Assembly (NCBI GenBank): GCA_904394975.1
Contig: CAJFNQ010000018.1
Span: 1 to 59,320 of the forward strand
Direction: 5' to 3'
DNA: 59,320 bases
DNA from: Metaruminococcus_A gallistercoris
GTDB taxonomy: Bacteria > Bacillota > Clostridia > Oscillospirales > Ruminococcaceae
Below, in pieces: positions 33,479 through 40,936 of the stretch. Every line of letters starts with the position of its first letter. The stretch's first letter is position 1. Made by a program: the position numbers and the translations under genes. The notes below the pieces were generated by a model that did no database searches, was not told the origin of the DNA, and worked only from the letters and a program-made list of their open reading frames with translations.

Positions 33479-34276
33479 GTGGCGTCTCGTAGCAAAAAAA
33501 GTTCTGTGTTAACGTTTGTTTTAACGTTTTTTATTACATTGCTTCTCCTTGGCGGAGCGAGTTTTTTGGCAAAAGATTTTCTGGTTGCGGTGTTTACCGG
33601 GGATACGGAAAATATTGGGGAAGCACTGCCTTGGACAGGCGGCGGTGGTTGGCCGTCTGAAACACTTCTGGCTCAAACGGATTACGCGGATGAAAGCTAT
33701 TTGGATGGCATTGTCTTTGTGGGGGATTCCCGTACCAATGGTATGATGAAGTATGGCTTCATTGAAGAAGGGCAGACTTTTGCGGTGGATGGAATCAATC
33801 ATCGTGATATTCAAGAGCAAAAGTTTGTTTATCTGGATTCTAAAACCAGTCCCTATACTCTTGCAGAGGCAATTGAAATCAAGCAGCCGGAGATCATCAT
33901 GATCGGTTTAGGCATTAACGGCGTTGCGTTCATGGCAGAAGATGACTTTATGGCAGAATATGAAAATTTGATTGATCTGCTGCAGGAAAGTTCGCCGGAC
34001 AGCAAGGTCATAATCGAAGCCATTCTTCCGGTTTCCAGTTCCAAAGAGAAAAGCGATCCTCGAATGAAAAACACGATCATTGACGCTTATAACGACCGTT
34101 TGTATTCACTCGCACAGCAAAAGGGATGTTATTTCCTCGACTGGTCAGATGAACTGAAAGATTCCAACAATGCGTTGGCGAAGGAATATGACTCTGGTGA
34201 TGGGCTCCATTTGAATACATCGGCTTATGAAGTTTTGATGGATTATATCATGACCCATGCACTGGTTAAAAGTTAA
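33479..34276 (+). CDS. Membrane-anchored SGNH/GDSL-family hydrolase
   Basis: 265 residues starting at GTG. An N-terminal hydrophobic segment (about 9-31) follows basic residues and acts as a signal anchor, placing the enzyme outside the membrane. The SGNH fold is shown by block I VFVGDSRTNGM (about 79-89), GLGINGV (block III Gly-x-Asn) and block V DGLHLNTSAY (about 240-249), giving the Ser-Asp-His triad. Extracytoplasmic SGNH enzymes often deacetylate cell-wall polymers; the substrate here is unknown. It is monocistronic, with its own promoter and terminator. Confidence 0.88.
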   Translation: MASRSKKSSVLTFVLTFFITLLLLGGASFLAKDFLVAVFTGDTENIGEALPWTGGGGWPSETLLAQTDYADESYLDGIVFVGDSRTNGMMKYGFIEEGQTFAVDGINHRDIQEQKFVYLDSKTSPYTLAEAIEIKQPEIIMIGLGINGVAFMAEDDFMAEYENLIDLLQESSPDSKVIIEAILPVSSSKEKSDPRMKNTIIDAYNDRLYSLAQQKGCYFLDWSDELKDSNNALAKEYDSGDGLHLNTSAYEVLMDYIMTHALVKS

Positions 34277-34284
34277 TTTGATTG

Positions 34285-34318
34285 AAAAAGCGCTCCGGTT
34301 TCGGGGCGCTTTTGTTTT
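34285..34318 (+). terminator. Terminator after SGNH hydrolase
   Basis: AAAAGCGC-T-CCG-GTTT-CGG-G-GCGCTTTT followed by GTTTT. Confidence 0.85.
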
Positions 34319-34381
34319 GCGCCCGTTTGTTTTTAGGCTGAAAAACAACATATTTTAACTGCGAAAAAGCGTAAAATGAAC

Positions 34382-34428
34382 TTGACAAAGCGGATAAATT
34401 GATATAATATATGAGCAGATGTTCATAT
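34382..34428 (+). promoter_or_regulatory. Promoter and ArsR/SmtB-type operator of the metal operon
   Basis: TTGACA (34382-34387) with TATAAT at 34403-34408 (15-bp spacer) or TAATAT at 34405-34410 (17 bp). An imperfect palindrome ATATGAGCA (34409-34417) - 2 nt - TGTTCATAT (34420-34428) matches the 12-2-12 operators of the CadC/CzrA/SmtB group. An ATG at 34427 lies inside it, so translation must begin further downstream. Confidence 0.82.
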
Positions 34429-34444
34429 GATAGGGCGTGATAAT

Positions 34445-34807
34445 GTGAATCAGGAACCCGAACTCGAACGCTGTGAGTTCCTTTGCGTTCATGAAAATGT
34501 GGTCAATAAAGTCCTTTCGGATATGCCGAAAGATGAAGAGCTTTACGATCTTGCCGAGCTGTTTAAAGTATTTGGCGATTCCACGCGAATTAAAATTCTT
34601 TACGCGCTGTTTGAAGCGGAGTTGTGTGTTTGTGACATTGCGCAGCTTTTAGGCTTGACTCAAACAGCGGTTTCCCATCAGCTGCGGGTACTCAAAAACA
34701 ATAAACTGGTCAAGTTCCGAAGAGATGGAAAAAACATTTTTTATTCATTGGCCGATGACCACGTTCGCCGGATCATTGGGCAGGGAATGGAACACATCAG
34801 CGAATAA
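34445..34807 (+). CDS. cadC: ArsR/SmtB-family metal sensor, CadC type
   Basis: 120 residues from the GTG at 34445, chosen because the earlier ATG lies inside the operator. A winged-helix repressor with FKVFGDSTRIKILYAL and recognition helix TQTAVSHQLRVLK. The alpha-3 motif ELCVCD and two N-terminal cysteines spaced CxxxC (residues 10 and 14 from this start) reproduce the Cys4 site of CadC, which senses Cd, Pb and Zn. It heads an operon with an HMA protein and a P-type ATPase. Metal binding would release it from the operator. Confidence 0.92.
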   Translation: MNQEPELERCEFLCVHENVVNKVLSDMPKDEELYDLAELFKVFGDSTRIKILYALFEAELCVCDIAQLLGLTQTAVSHQLRVLKNNKLVKFRRDGKNIFYSLADDHVRRIIGQGMEHISE

Positions 34808-34832
34808 GTGTTTGTTGGAAGGAGTGTTTGTG

Positions 34833-35051
34833 ATGAAAAAAGTATTTCGCCTTCAGGATTTAGATTGCGCCAACTGCGCGCAAAAGATGGAGGACGCAGT
34901 CAGCAAAATTGACGGTGTTGAATCAGTCTCGGTTAGTTTTCTTTTGCAGAAAATGACTCTTGTTGCAGATGAAGCGGAGTTTGACCGGATTATGAAACAG
35001 GCTGTAAAAGTCTGCAAAAAAATTGAGCCGGACTGTGAAATCCTTCTCTAA
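34833..35051 (+). CDS. Stand-alone heavy-metal-associated (HMA) domain protein
   Basis: 72 residues from the ATG at 34833, after GGAAGGAG. It is a single ferredoxin-like metal-binding domain with the motif LDCANCAQK (Cys12, Cys15) typical of the CadA/ZntA branch rather than the copper branch. The ATPase encoded next lacks an N-terminal HMA domain, so this small protein likely supplies that function in trans as a soluble metal chaperone or regulator. It sits 25 bp after the sensor gene and 38 bp before the ATPase. Confidence 0.9.
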   Translation: MKKVFRLQDLDCANCAQKMEDAVSKIDGVESVSVSFLLQKMTLVADEAEFDRIMKQAVKVCKKIEPDCEILL

Positions 35052-35089
35052 TAGAAATATCATACCGGTATAAGAGGGGGAGAAAGGGA

Positions 35090-36940
35090 ATGAGTCGTAA
35101 ACAAAAAAGAATGCTTATCCGCATTCTCATTAGTGCGGTAATGCTGGTCGTTGCCTGGTGTCTGCCGTTGGAAGGCTGGTGGAAACTGATTGCTTTTCTG
35201 GCGCCGTATGGTGTTATTGGCTGGGATGTTTTGTGGAAAGCAGTCCGCAACATTGCGCACGGGCAGGTATTTGACGAAAATTTCTTAATGGCGCTTGCGA
35301 CGGTTGGCGCTTTTTGCGTTCAAGAATATCCGGAAGCGGTTGCCGTCATGCTGTTTTATCAGGTAGGCGAGCTGTTTCAGAGTTATGCTGTGGGGAAATC
35401 CCGCCGTTCCATTGCATCCTTGATGGATATTCGTCCGGATTATGCCAATATTGAACGGAATGGGGTATTGGAAAAGGTCGATCCGGATGAAATTTCGGTC
35501 GGTGATACAATCGTTGTGAAAGCCGGGGAAAAGATCCCGCTGGACGGGGTCGTGCTGGAAGGAACTTCTTCGGTGGATACAGCGGCTTTGACGGGGGAAT
35601 CTCTTCCGCGCACCGTTTGTCCGGGCGATGATGTCATCAGCGGCTGCGTCAATCAAAGCGGCTTGTTGCATGTCAGAGTGACCAAACCGTTTGGCGAATC
35701 GACTGTTGCCAAAATTTTGGACCTGGTGGAAAACTCAAGTGCCAAAAAGGCGAAAGCAGAGCATTTTATCACCCGATTTGCCCGGTACTATACACCTGCG
35801 GTCGTTGCCGCGGCTGTTCTTCTCGCTGTGGTACCGTCTTTGTTTCTGGGTAACTGGCCGGAATGGATTCATCGCGCTTTGCTGTTTCTGGTCATTTCCT
35901 GCCCGTGCGCACTGGTTATTTCGGTTCCGCTCAGCTTTTTCGGCGGAATCGGCGGTGCGTCCAGACAGGGTATCCTTGTCAAAGGCGGAAACTATCTGGA
36001 AGTGCTTTCCAAAACAGAGATTGCTGTGTTTGACAAAACCGGTACGCTTACCCGCGGTGTGTTTAATGTGACCGCAATTCATCCGGATCGGTGTTCGGAA
36101 GCACAGCTTTTGGAATTTGCGGCTCTGGCCGAGCATTACTCCGATCATCCCATTGCCCGTTCTTTGAAAGAAGCATATGCCAAGGAGCCTGATCTATCCC
36201 GCTTGGGCGAGGTCGAGGAAGTATCCGGTCACGGAATCATTGCAATGATTGACGGGCGTAAGGTGTATGTTGGCAATGATAAACTCATGGAGCAGGCGGG
36301 TGCACAGTGGCATCCTTGCCATCATGTGGGAACAACTGTCCATGTCGCTTGGGATGAAATCTATTTGGGGCATATTGTGATTTCGGATGAACTGAAACCG
36401 GATGCCGCGGAGGCGATCTCGGCGCTGAAACAGCTCGGCGTGAACAAAACCGTTATGCTGACCGGCGATACCAAGCAGGTAGGCGAGGCGGTCGGCCGGC
36501 AGCTTGGCCTGGATGAGGTTTATACCCAGCTTCTTCCCGGGGATAAGGTCGATCAGGTGGAACGGCTGATGAAGGAGAAATCATCCTCTGGAAAACTCGC
36601 TTTTGTCGGCGACGGAATCAACGACGCGCCAGTCCTTTCCCGCGCGGATATCGGGATTGCGATGGGAGCGATGGGCTCAGACGCTGCGATTGAAGCGGCG
36701 GATGTTGTGCTGATGGATGATAAGCCTTCCAAAATTGCCGATGCAGTTTACATCGCGCGAAAAACCATGCGGATCGTTCGGCAGAACATTGTGTTCGCGC
36801 TTGTGGTAAAGGGTGTGATTTTGCTTATGGGCGCGCTTGGTTTTGCCAATATGTGGGAAGCTGTTTTTGCGGATGTCGGCGTTTCGGTCATCGCAATTTT
36901 AAATGCAATGCGTGCTTTAAAAATAAGTCGTGCAAAATAG
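35090..36940 (+). CDS. cadA: Heavy-metal-translocating P1B-type ATPase (Cd/Zn/Pb exporter)
   Basis: 616 residues. The order is typical: two N-terminal helices, an A-domain with TALTGES, the membrane metal site SCPCALV (about 269), phosphorylation site DKTGTLT (about 314), the SDHP motif and GDGINDAPVL (about 507). The CPC and SDHP forms fit zinc/cadmium/lead specificity. Unlike typical CadA/ZntA (about 700 residues) it has no N-terminal HMA domain, which is encoded by the preceding small gene. It exports metal from the cytoplasm and is controlled by the CadC-type sensor. Confidence 0.94.
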   Translation: MSRKQKRMLIRILISAVMLVVAWCLPLEGWWKLIAFLAPYGVIGWDVLWKAVRNIAHGQVFDENFLMALATVGAFCVQEYPEAVAVMLFYQVGELFQSYAVGKSRRSIASLMDIRPDYANIERNGVLEKVDPDEISVGDTIVVKAGEKIPLDGVVLEGTSSVDTAALTGESLPRTVCPGDDVISGCVNQSGLLHVRVTKPFGESTVAKILDLVENSSAKKAKAEHFITRFARYYTPAVVAAAVLLAVVPSLFLGNWPEWIHRALLFLVISCPCALVISVPLSFFGGIGGASRQGILVKGGNYLEVLSKTEIAVFDKTGTLTRGVFNVTAIHPDRCSEAQLLEFAALAEHYSDHPIARSLKEAYAKEPDLSRLGEVEEVSGHGIIAMIDGRKVYVGNDKLMEQAGAQWHPCHHVGTTVHVAWDEIYLGHIVISDELKPDAAEAISALKQLGVNKTVMLTGDTKQVGEAVGRQLGLDEVYTQLLPGDKVDQVERLMKEKSSSGKLAFVGDGINDAPVLSRADIGIAMGAMGSDAAIEAADVVLMDDKPSKIADAVYIARKTMRIVRQNIVFALVVKGVILLMGALGFANMWEAVFADVGVSVIAILNAMRALKISRAK

Positions 36941-37003
36941 AGTAATATGGTGTATAATAATTTCTGTCGATGTATTTAACTCAAAGAAAGGAACGTCTGA
37001 CAG

Positions 37004-37735
37004 ATGCTGAAATTAGAACATGTCGTCTGGGAACTTCCGGGCGGCGAAGGAATTATAAAAGATATTGATTTGACGATTCCCGACAACCAGCTGGTTGTTG
37101 TTACAGGGCCGAACGGCGGCGGTAAAACGACGCTTGCGAAGCTCATTGCCGGGCTTGAAACACCATCGGCAGGAAGAATCCTTTTTCAGGGCAAAGATAT
37201 TACCGGTCTGGATATTACCGAACGCGCGAAATGCGGTATCGGTTATGCGTTTCAGCAGCCGGTGCGTTTTAAAGGGCTGACTGTGCGGGATATGCTGGAA
37301 CTCGCGGCGGGAAAACCGCTCGATGAGGCGCAGCTTTGTGCTTTGCTGGGCAAGGTTGGTCTGTGCGCGGATGAGTATATTGGCCGTGAACTCAATGCCA
37401 GCCTCTCCGGTGGGGAGATCAAGCGAATTGAAATTGCAACCGTGCTCGCGCGGAAAGCGCAGCTTTCTATTTTTGACGAGCCGGAAGCTGGAATCGATCT
37501 TTGGAGCTTTACCCGTCTTGTTGAAACGTTTGAGGATTTGCGTAAGCAGAAAGCCGGCACGCTCATGATCATTTCGCATCAGGAACGCATTCTTGAGATT
37601 GCGGATGAGATCGTTGTCATCGCGGATGGGCGGGTTCGTGCCGCTGGCCCGAAGGATGAGATTCTTCCCGGACTGCTGGCGGATGAAAAAACCATGCGCT
37701 GCCCGTTAGGCAAAGAGGAGGTGCGCGGATTATGA
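37004..37735 (+). CDS. sufC: Fe-S assembly ATPase SufC (SmsC-type, minimal system)
   Basis: A 243-residue soluble ABC ATPase with Walker A GPNGGGKTT (about 35-43), signature LSGGEIKR and Walker B LSIFDEPEAGID, the last two typical of SufC. It powers the SufBD scaffold that assembles Fe-S clusters. The next gene overlaps by 4 bases (ATGA) and encodes a short SufBD protein. No sufS, sufU or sufD follows. This two-gene arrangement matches the SUF-like minimal (SMS) system described in anaerobes. A TATAAT at 36953-36958 may be the -10. Confidence 0.93.
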   Translation: MLKLEHVVWELPGGEGIIKDIDLTIPDNQLVVVTGPNGGGKTTLAKLIAGLETPSAGRILFQGKDITGLDITERAKCGIGYAFQQPVRFKGLTVRDMLELAAGKPLDEAQLCALLGKVGLCADEYIGRELNASLSGGEIKRIEIATVLARKAQLSIFDEPEAGIDLWSFTRLVETFEDLRKQKAGTLMIISHQERILEIADEIVVIADGRVRAAGPKDEILPGLLADEKTMRCPLGKEEVRGL

Positions 37736-38649
37736 ACAAAGTGACTGAAGAACTTCTCCGGCTGGTCTCTGATTTTGAAGGGACTTTTCGCGGTGCGTTC
37801 AACATACGGGAGGATGGCCAGTGCGCCGGGCGTCAGTCAAGCGAGAATATTAAAATCGAATCCAAAAAAGACGCTCCGGGTTTGGAAATCCACATCAAAC
37901 CGGGAACGGTTGGTGAAACAGTATTTATTCCTGCCTGTGTTACACACGGGGATATTGATGACCTGGTCTATAACGATTTTTATGTAGGCGAGAATGCGGA
38001 TGTGATTATTGTTGCGGGCTGCGGTGTACACAATGAAGATGACAGCGAAGCGCGCCATAACGGCATCCACCGCTTTTTCCTGGAAAAAGGGGCACATGTG
38101 GTTTACCGCGAAAAACATGTCGGCACCGGCAAGGGAAAAGGCCTGCGTAGAATCGACCCTGTAACCGACTGTACCTTGGCAGAGGGCGCGGTTTTAGAGA
38201 TGGATACCGTTCAATTGGGCGGTGTGGATAATACCGTTCGGAAAACGGCTGCCAGCCTTGCGGCAAATGCCCGGCTGATCGTGCGGGAACGGTTGATGAC
38301 TGATGGGGAGGAAAACGCGCTTTCTGAGTTTGACGTTGCGTTAAACGGTGAAGACTCGGGCGTGGACCTCATCTCCCGTTCGGTTGCGAAGGGCCATTCT
38401 TATCAGGAATTCCGTTCCTGCATTCATGGGCGTAACCGCTGCACCGGTCACTCTGAGTGTGATGCTATTTTGGTGGATAACGGCAGGGTGAATGCGCTTC
38501 CCGCATTGGAAGCGGCTCATGTTGACGCGGAATTAATCCACGAAGCGGCAATCGGCAAAATCGCCGGCGAGCAGCTGCTCAAATTGCGGACACTTGGATT
38601 GACAGAAGAAGAGGCGACCGAGAAGATCATCGCTGGATTCTTAAAGTAA
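37732..38649 (+). CDS. sufB: SufB/SufD-family scaffold (SmsB-type)
   Basis: 305 residues, clearly shorter than SufB (about 470) or SufD (about 430). It keeps the C-terminal beta-helix core: DDLVYNDFYVGENADVII, TVQLGGVDNT, SVAKGHSYQEFRSCIHG, and CDAILVDNGRVNALP with EAAIGKIAGEQLLKLRTLG. The last is the segment that contacts SufC. Conserved cysteines include those in FRSCIHGRNRC and HSECDA. It probably acts as a homodimeric scaffold with SufC in a minimal Fe-S system. Start and stop of the two genes overlap (ATGA), giving translational coupling. Confidence 0.92.
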   Translation: MNKVTEELLRLVSDFEGTFRGAFNIREDGQCAGRQSSENIKIESKKDAPGLEIHIKPGTVGETVFIPACVTHGDIDDLVYNDFYVGENADVIIVAGCGVHNEDDSEARHNGIHRFFLEKGAHVVYREKHVGTGKGKGLRRIDPVTDCTLAEGAVLEMDTVQLGGVDNTVRKTAASLAANARLIVRERLMTDGEENALSEFDVALNGEDSGVDLISRSVAKGHSYQEFRSCIHGRNRCTGHSECDAILVDNGRVNALPALEAAHVDAELIHEAAIGKIAGEQLLKLRTLGLTEEEATEKIIAGFLK

Positions 38650-38660
38650 TGGTTGATTTA

Positions 38661-38696
38661 AAAACAGCCGGTACGATTTTGTACCGGCTGTTTTTT
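38661..38696 (+). terminator. Terminator of the Fe-S assembly operon
   Basis: AAAACAGCCGGTAC-GATTTT-GTACCGGCTGTTTT followed by TT; also suited to the convergent ferritin gene. Confidence 0.94.
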
Positions 38697-38728
38697 GTTG
38701 CTGCATAATAAACAGTGCCCGTCTCCTA

Positions 38729-39241
38729 TTAAAGAACCAGAGAAGGTGCTGCATAAACACGTGCTTTTAATTCGTTATCAAGCATGTAAAGGCTTTTCGG
38801 ATCGCCGCCGAACAGTTCCATTTTGGTGATCAGGTCGTTTGCGTTGGTTTCTTCTTCGCCCTGTTCTTTGATGAACCAATCCAAAAACTGAACGGTGCGG
38901 AAATCTTTTACTTCATGAGCGACAGCGTAAATGTTATTGATGAGGCTCGTCACATATTCTTCGTGTTGAAGGCCTGCTTTCAGCGGGTCCATCAGCCCTT
39001 CAAAGGAAACATCCGGCTTGTCGATTGCTTCAAGCGTTACCGGCTCGCTGTTGTTGTGCAGGTAACGGTAAAACAGCATGGCGTGATCCCGTTCTTCCTG
39101 TGCCTGTACTTCGTACCAGTTGCTGAATCCATCCAGTCCTTTTGTTTTGTAAAAGTTGGCAAAGTTGAGATACAGATAAGCGGAGTAAAACTCCTTGTTG
39201 ATCTGCTCATTTAAAAGAGCAGCCACTTTTTTATCCAGCAT
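38729..39241 (-). CDS. ftnA: Non-haem ferritin
   Basis: 170 residues from the ATG at 39241, with AAGGAGG upstream. It forms a four-helix bundle that assembles into a 24-subunit iron store. Ferroxidase ligands are visible at the classic positions: E17 (INKEFYSAY), E50 and H53 (AQEERDHA). Length is normal for bacterial FtnA. It has its own promoter and is convergent with the Fe-S assembly operon, consistent with joint iron handling. Confidence 0.96.
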   Translation of the reverse strand: MLDKKVAALLNEQINKEFYSAYLYLNFANFYKTKGLDGFSNWYEVQAQEERDHAMLFYRYLHNNSEPVTLEAIDKPDVSFEGLMDPLKAGLQHEEYVTSLINNIYAVAHEVKDFRTVQFLDWFIKEQGEEETNANDLITKMELFGGDPKSLYMLDNELKARVYAAPSLVL

Positions 39242-39272
39242 GATAAAACCTCCTTGTATCATTACTTATTTG

Positions 39273-39301
39273 AGTATACTACAATGCGGCCGCTTTTTAA
39301 A
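39273..39301 (-). promoter_or_regulatory. Ferritin promoter
   Basis: On the minus strand TTTAAA (39296-39301) and TATACT (39273-39278) are 17 bp apart. Confidence 0.65.
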
Positions 39302-39454
39302 GGAATATCAGCGGAACAACCGAAAATTCAGTCGAAAATTCGTTGTTCCTGACAAAAAATAGTGAGATTATTCTTGAGTTGCTGTGGAATCTTTCATGAG
39401 TGAAAGTATCGTTTTAAAGCAGCTGTAAAGGTGATTTGATTTCCTGCTTTTAAT

Positions 39455-39682
39455 TTACGCCAAATCAAAAATCATTTTTAAATATTCGCGAATAAACGAA
39501 GTTTTTTGTTCCAGTGTTTCAATGCTTTCGTCGCGAATAGTATCTTTAATATCGTTTGCTGTGGGAATATTGCAGCGGAGCAGTGCGCCATCTGCCGGAA
39601 CGGCGAATACGGAAATACATGTAACGCCAATCACAGCAGCACAAATGATCCCTGAAAAGAGCAGAGCATATTTTCGTTTCAT
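39455..39682 (-). CDS. Small exported or membrane-anchored protein, unknown
   Basis: 75 residues from the ATG at 39682, with GGAGG five bases before it. An N-terminal basic and hydrophobic segment (about 2-27: KRKYALLF, then a VIGV/ISVF core) looks like a signal peptide, with a possible cleavage after VFAVPA. The remaining 45 residues are polar and helix-prone, ending in EYLKMIFDLA. No family is recognised. It stands alone between ferritin and the preQ1-queT unit. Confidence 0.6.
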   Translation of the reverse strand: MKRKYALLFSGIICAAVIGVTCISVFAVPADGALLRCNIPTANDIKDTIRDESIETLEQKTSFIREYLKMIFDLA

Positions 39683-39753
39683 GGTAGCCTCCAAATCTGG
39701 CTGATAAAATTATCATACCACAAACGGAAGCAAAATCAACATTCATGAAAAAC

Positions 39754-39783
39754 TTGACAAGGGCGACAAAATTCGTTTATCAT
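39754..39783 (+). promoter_or_regulatory. queT promoter
   Basis: TTGACA (39754-39759), 18 bp, TATCAT (39778-39783), just ahead of the preQ1 riboswitch. Confidence 0.75.
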
Positions 39784-39801
39784 TATCAATGCGGTTTCCG
39801 C

Positions 39802-39844
39802 GGTCAGTCGCAACCTCCTGACCTAAAACAAAACTACGAAAGGA
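39802..39844 (+). promoter_or_regulatory. preQ1-I riboswitch
   Basis: The stem GGTCAG/CTGACC (39802-39807, 39818-39823) encloses the loop TCGCAACCTC. An A-rich tail TAAAACAAAACTA follows, then AAAGGA. The loop CCTC can pair with the AGG of the tail, forming the class I pseudoknot and hiding the ribosome site. The ATG is at 39855, so control is probably translational. Confidence 0.88.
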
Positions 39845-39854
39845 CATTGAAAAA

Positions 39855-40403
39855 ATGAAACAAAACAAAACTTATTTTCTCGCTGTGTCCGCAATTATTG
39901 CGGCGCTTTACTGTGTCGTCACTCTGGTCGCGGCGCCCAGTTCGTTTGGACCCGTACAGTTTCGTGTCAGTGAAGTGTTTACGGTACTGCCGTTGTTTTC
40001 GCTTGCGGCGGTTCCCGGCCTTACGGTTGGCTGCCTGCTTTCGAACCTGATCGGCTTTATGATCGGCATGAACCCGGTCGGTTTAGTTGACGCGTTGTTT
40101 GGAACAGCAGCTACGCTTCTTGCGGCAGTTGTGACCTATTACATCGGGAAAAGTTCCAAAAAATGGGTGAAACTGGCGTTCGCACCGTTGCCACCGGTTA
40201 TTTTCAACGGAATCATTGTTGGAACCGAGCTGACTCTTTTGTACATGGAAGGCTTTACTTTGGAAGGCTTTTTGTCGATGGGGGGATCGGTCGCGCTTGG
40301 TGAACTGGTCATCTGTTACCTCCTTGGCGTCCCGCTCATGCTCGTGATGCTCAAGACCGATTCCAAGGGAGTGCCCCTCTACCGTCAGATTTTTAAAATT
40401 TAG
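39855..40403 (+). CDS. queT: Queuosine precursor transporter QueT (ECF S component)
   Basis: 182 residues, with about five or six membrane helices. The QueT family is recognised from FGPVQFRVSEVFTVLPLF near residue 31, NLIGFMIGMNPVG and GTELTLLYMEGFTL. It is the substrate-binding S component of an energy-coupling-factor transporter for a queuine or preQ1-type base; the shared EcfA/T module must be elsewhere. The preQ1 riboswitch in its leader supports the substrate call. Confidence 0.95.
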   Translation: MKQNKTYFLAVSAIIAALYCVVTLVAAPSSFGPVQFRVSEVFTVLPLFSLAAVPGLTVGCLLSNLIGFMIGMNPVGLVDALFGTAATLLAAVVTYYIGKSSKKWVKLAFAPLPPVIFNGIIVGTELTLLYMEGFTLEGFLSMGGSVALGELVICYLLGVPLMLVMLKTDSKGVPLYRQIFKI

Positions 40404-40431
40404 TTGCATTTCTTTTCATCTATGGTACAAT
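40404..40431 (+). promoter_or_regulatory. Promoter of the 43-residue microprotein
   Basis: TTGCAT (40404-40409), 16 bp, TACAAT (40426-40431), 38 bases before the ATG. Confidence 0.6.
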
Positions 40432-40469
40432 AATAGAGTAAGGAAACGTATAAAGGGGAGGTCTTTTAT

Positions 40470-40601
40470 ATGAAAACTTTTTTGAAAATCGCTGCGGTTG
40501 CGGGCTCTGTTCTCCTTTTGTTAAAAGCTCTTCAGGTGTTGATTGATATTATTTACGAGCAGAGTAATCAGCGGTATATTGTCGTGGATGAAGAAGAATG
40601 A
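40470..40601 (+). CDS. 43-residue single-helix membrane microprotein
   Basis: The ATG follows GGGGAGG by 8 nt. The protein has a short basic start (MKTFLK), one hydrophobic helix of about 20 residues (IAAVAGSVLLLLKALQVLI) and an acidic tail ending VVDEEE. Its own promoter and a strong terminator bracket it, so it forms an independent unit. No family is recognised. It could be a membrane regulatory peptide. Confidence 0.7.
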   Translation: MKTFLKIAAVAGSVLLLLKALQVLIDIIYEQSNQRYIVVDEEE

Positions 40602-40611
40602 AAATGCCTGT

Positions 40612-40648
40612 AAAAAGCCGTAGATATTACGGCTTTTTATTTTTTTGC
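40612..40648 (+). terminator. Terminator of the microprotein unit
   Basis: AAAAAGCCGTA-GATAT-TACGGCTTTTT followed by ATTTTTTT. Confidence 0.92.
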
Positions 40649-40657
40649 ATTTAGCTC

Positions 40658-40686
40658 TTGCTTTTTTGTGAAATAGCATGTATAAT
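40658..40686 (+). promoter_or_regulatory. tRNA-Leu promoter
   Basis: TTGCTT (40658-40663), 17 bp, TATAAT (40681-40686). Confidence 0.78.
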
Positions 40687-40709
40687 ATTAAAGCACGATG
40701 TTTCTGCTT

Positions 40710-40796
40710 GCCGGTGTGATGGAATTGGCAGACGTGCTGGACTCAAAATCCAGTGGTGGCGACACCGTACCGGTTCGACCCCGGTCACCGGCACCA
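40710..40796 (+). tRNA. trnL: tRNA-Leu (CAA anticodon)
   Basis: 87 nt with a long variable arm. The acceptor GCCGGTG pairs with CACCGGC. The anticodon stem CTGGA/TCCAG encloses CTCAAAA, giving anticodon CAA for UUG. The variable arm includes TGGTGGCGACACC, the T-arm has GGTTCGACCCC and CCA is encoded. Confidence 0.97.
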
Positions 40797-40837
40797 AAAA
40801 AGTTCGAATGTATTTTACGTTCGAACTTTTTTCTTTT
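40797..40837 (+). terminator. tRNA-Leu terminator
   Basis: GTTCGAA (40802-40808) pairs with TTCGAAC (40820-40826), flanked by A and T runs. Confidence 0.9.
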
Positions 40838-40936
40838 AGTTGAGAAGTTGTTTGCAGTGCGAAGGCGGTTTGAATTCTTTATTAAAAAAGCGCACATATG
40901 CTTTAGTTTCCCGAATATTGAATAAGGGTATGTAAA

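Noticed and set aside
40710..40836. Integration site or mobile element at tRNA-Leu
   Set aside because: No integrase gene, no repeated tRNA 3' end and no terminal repeats are seen nearby.
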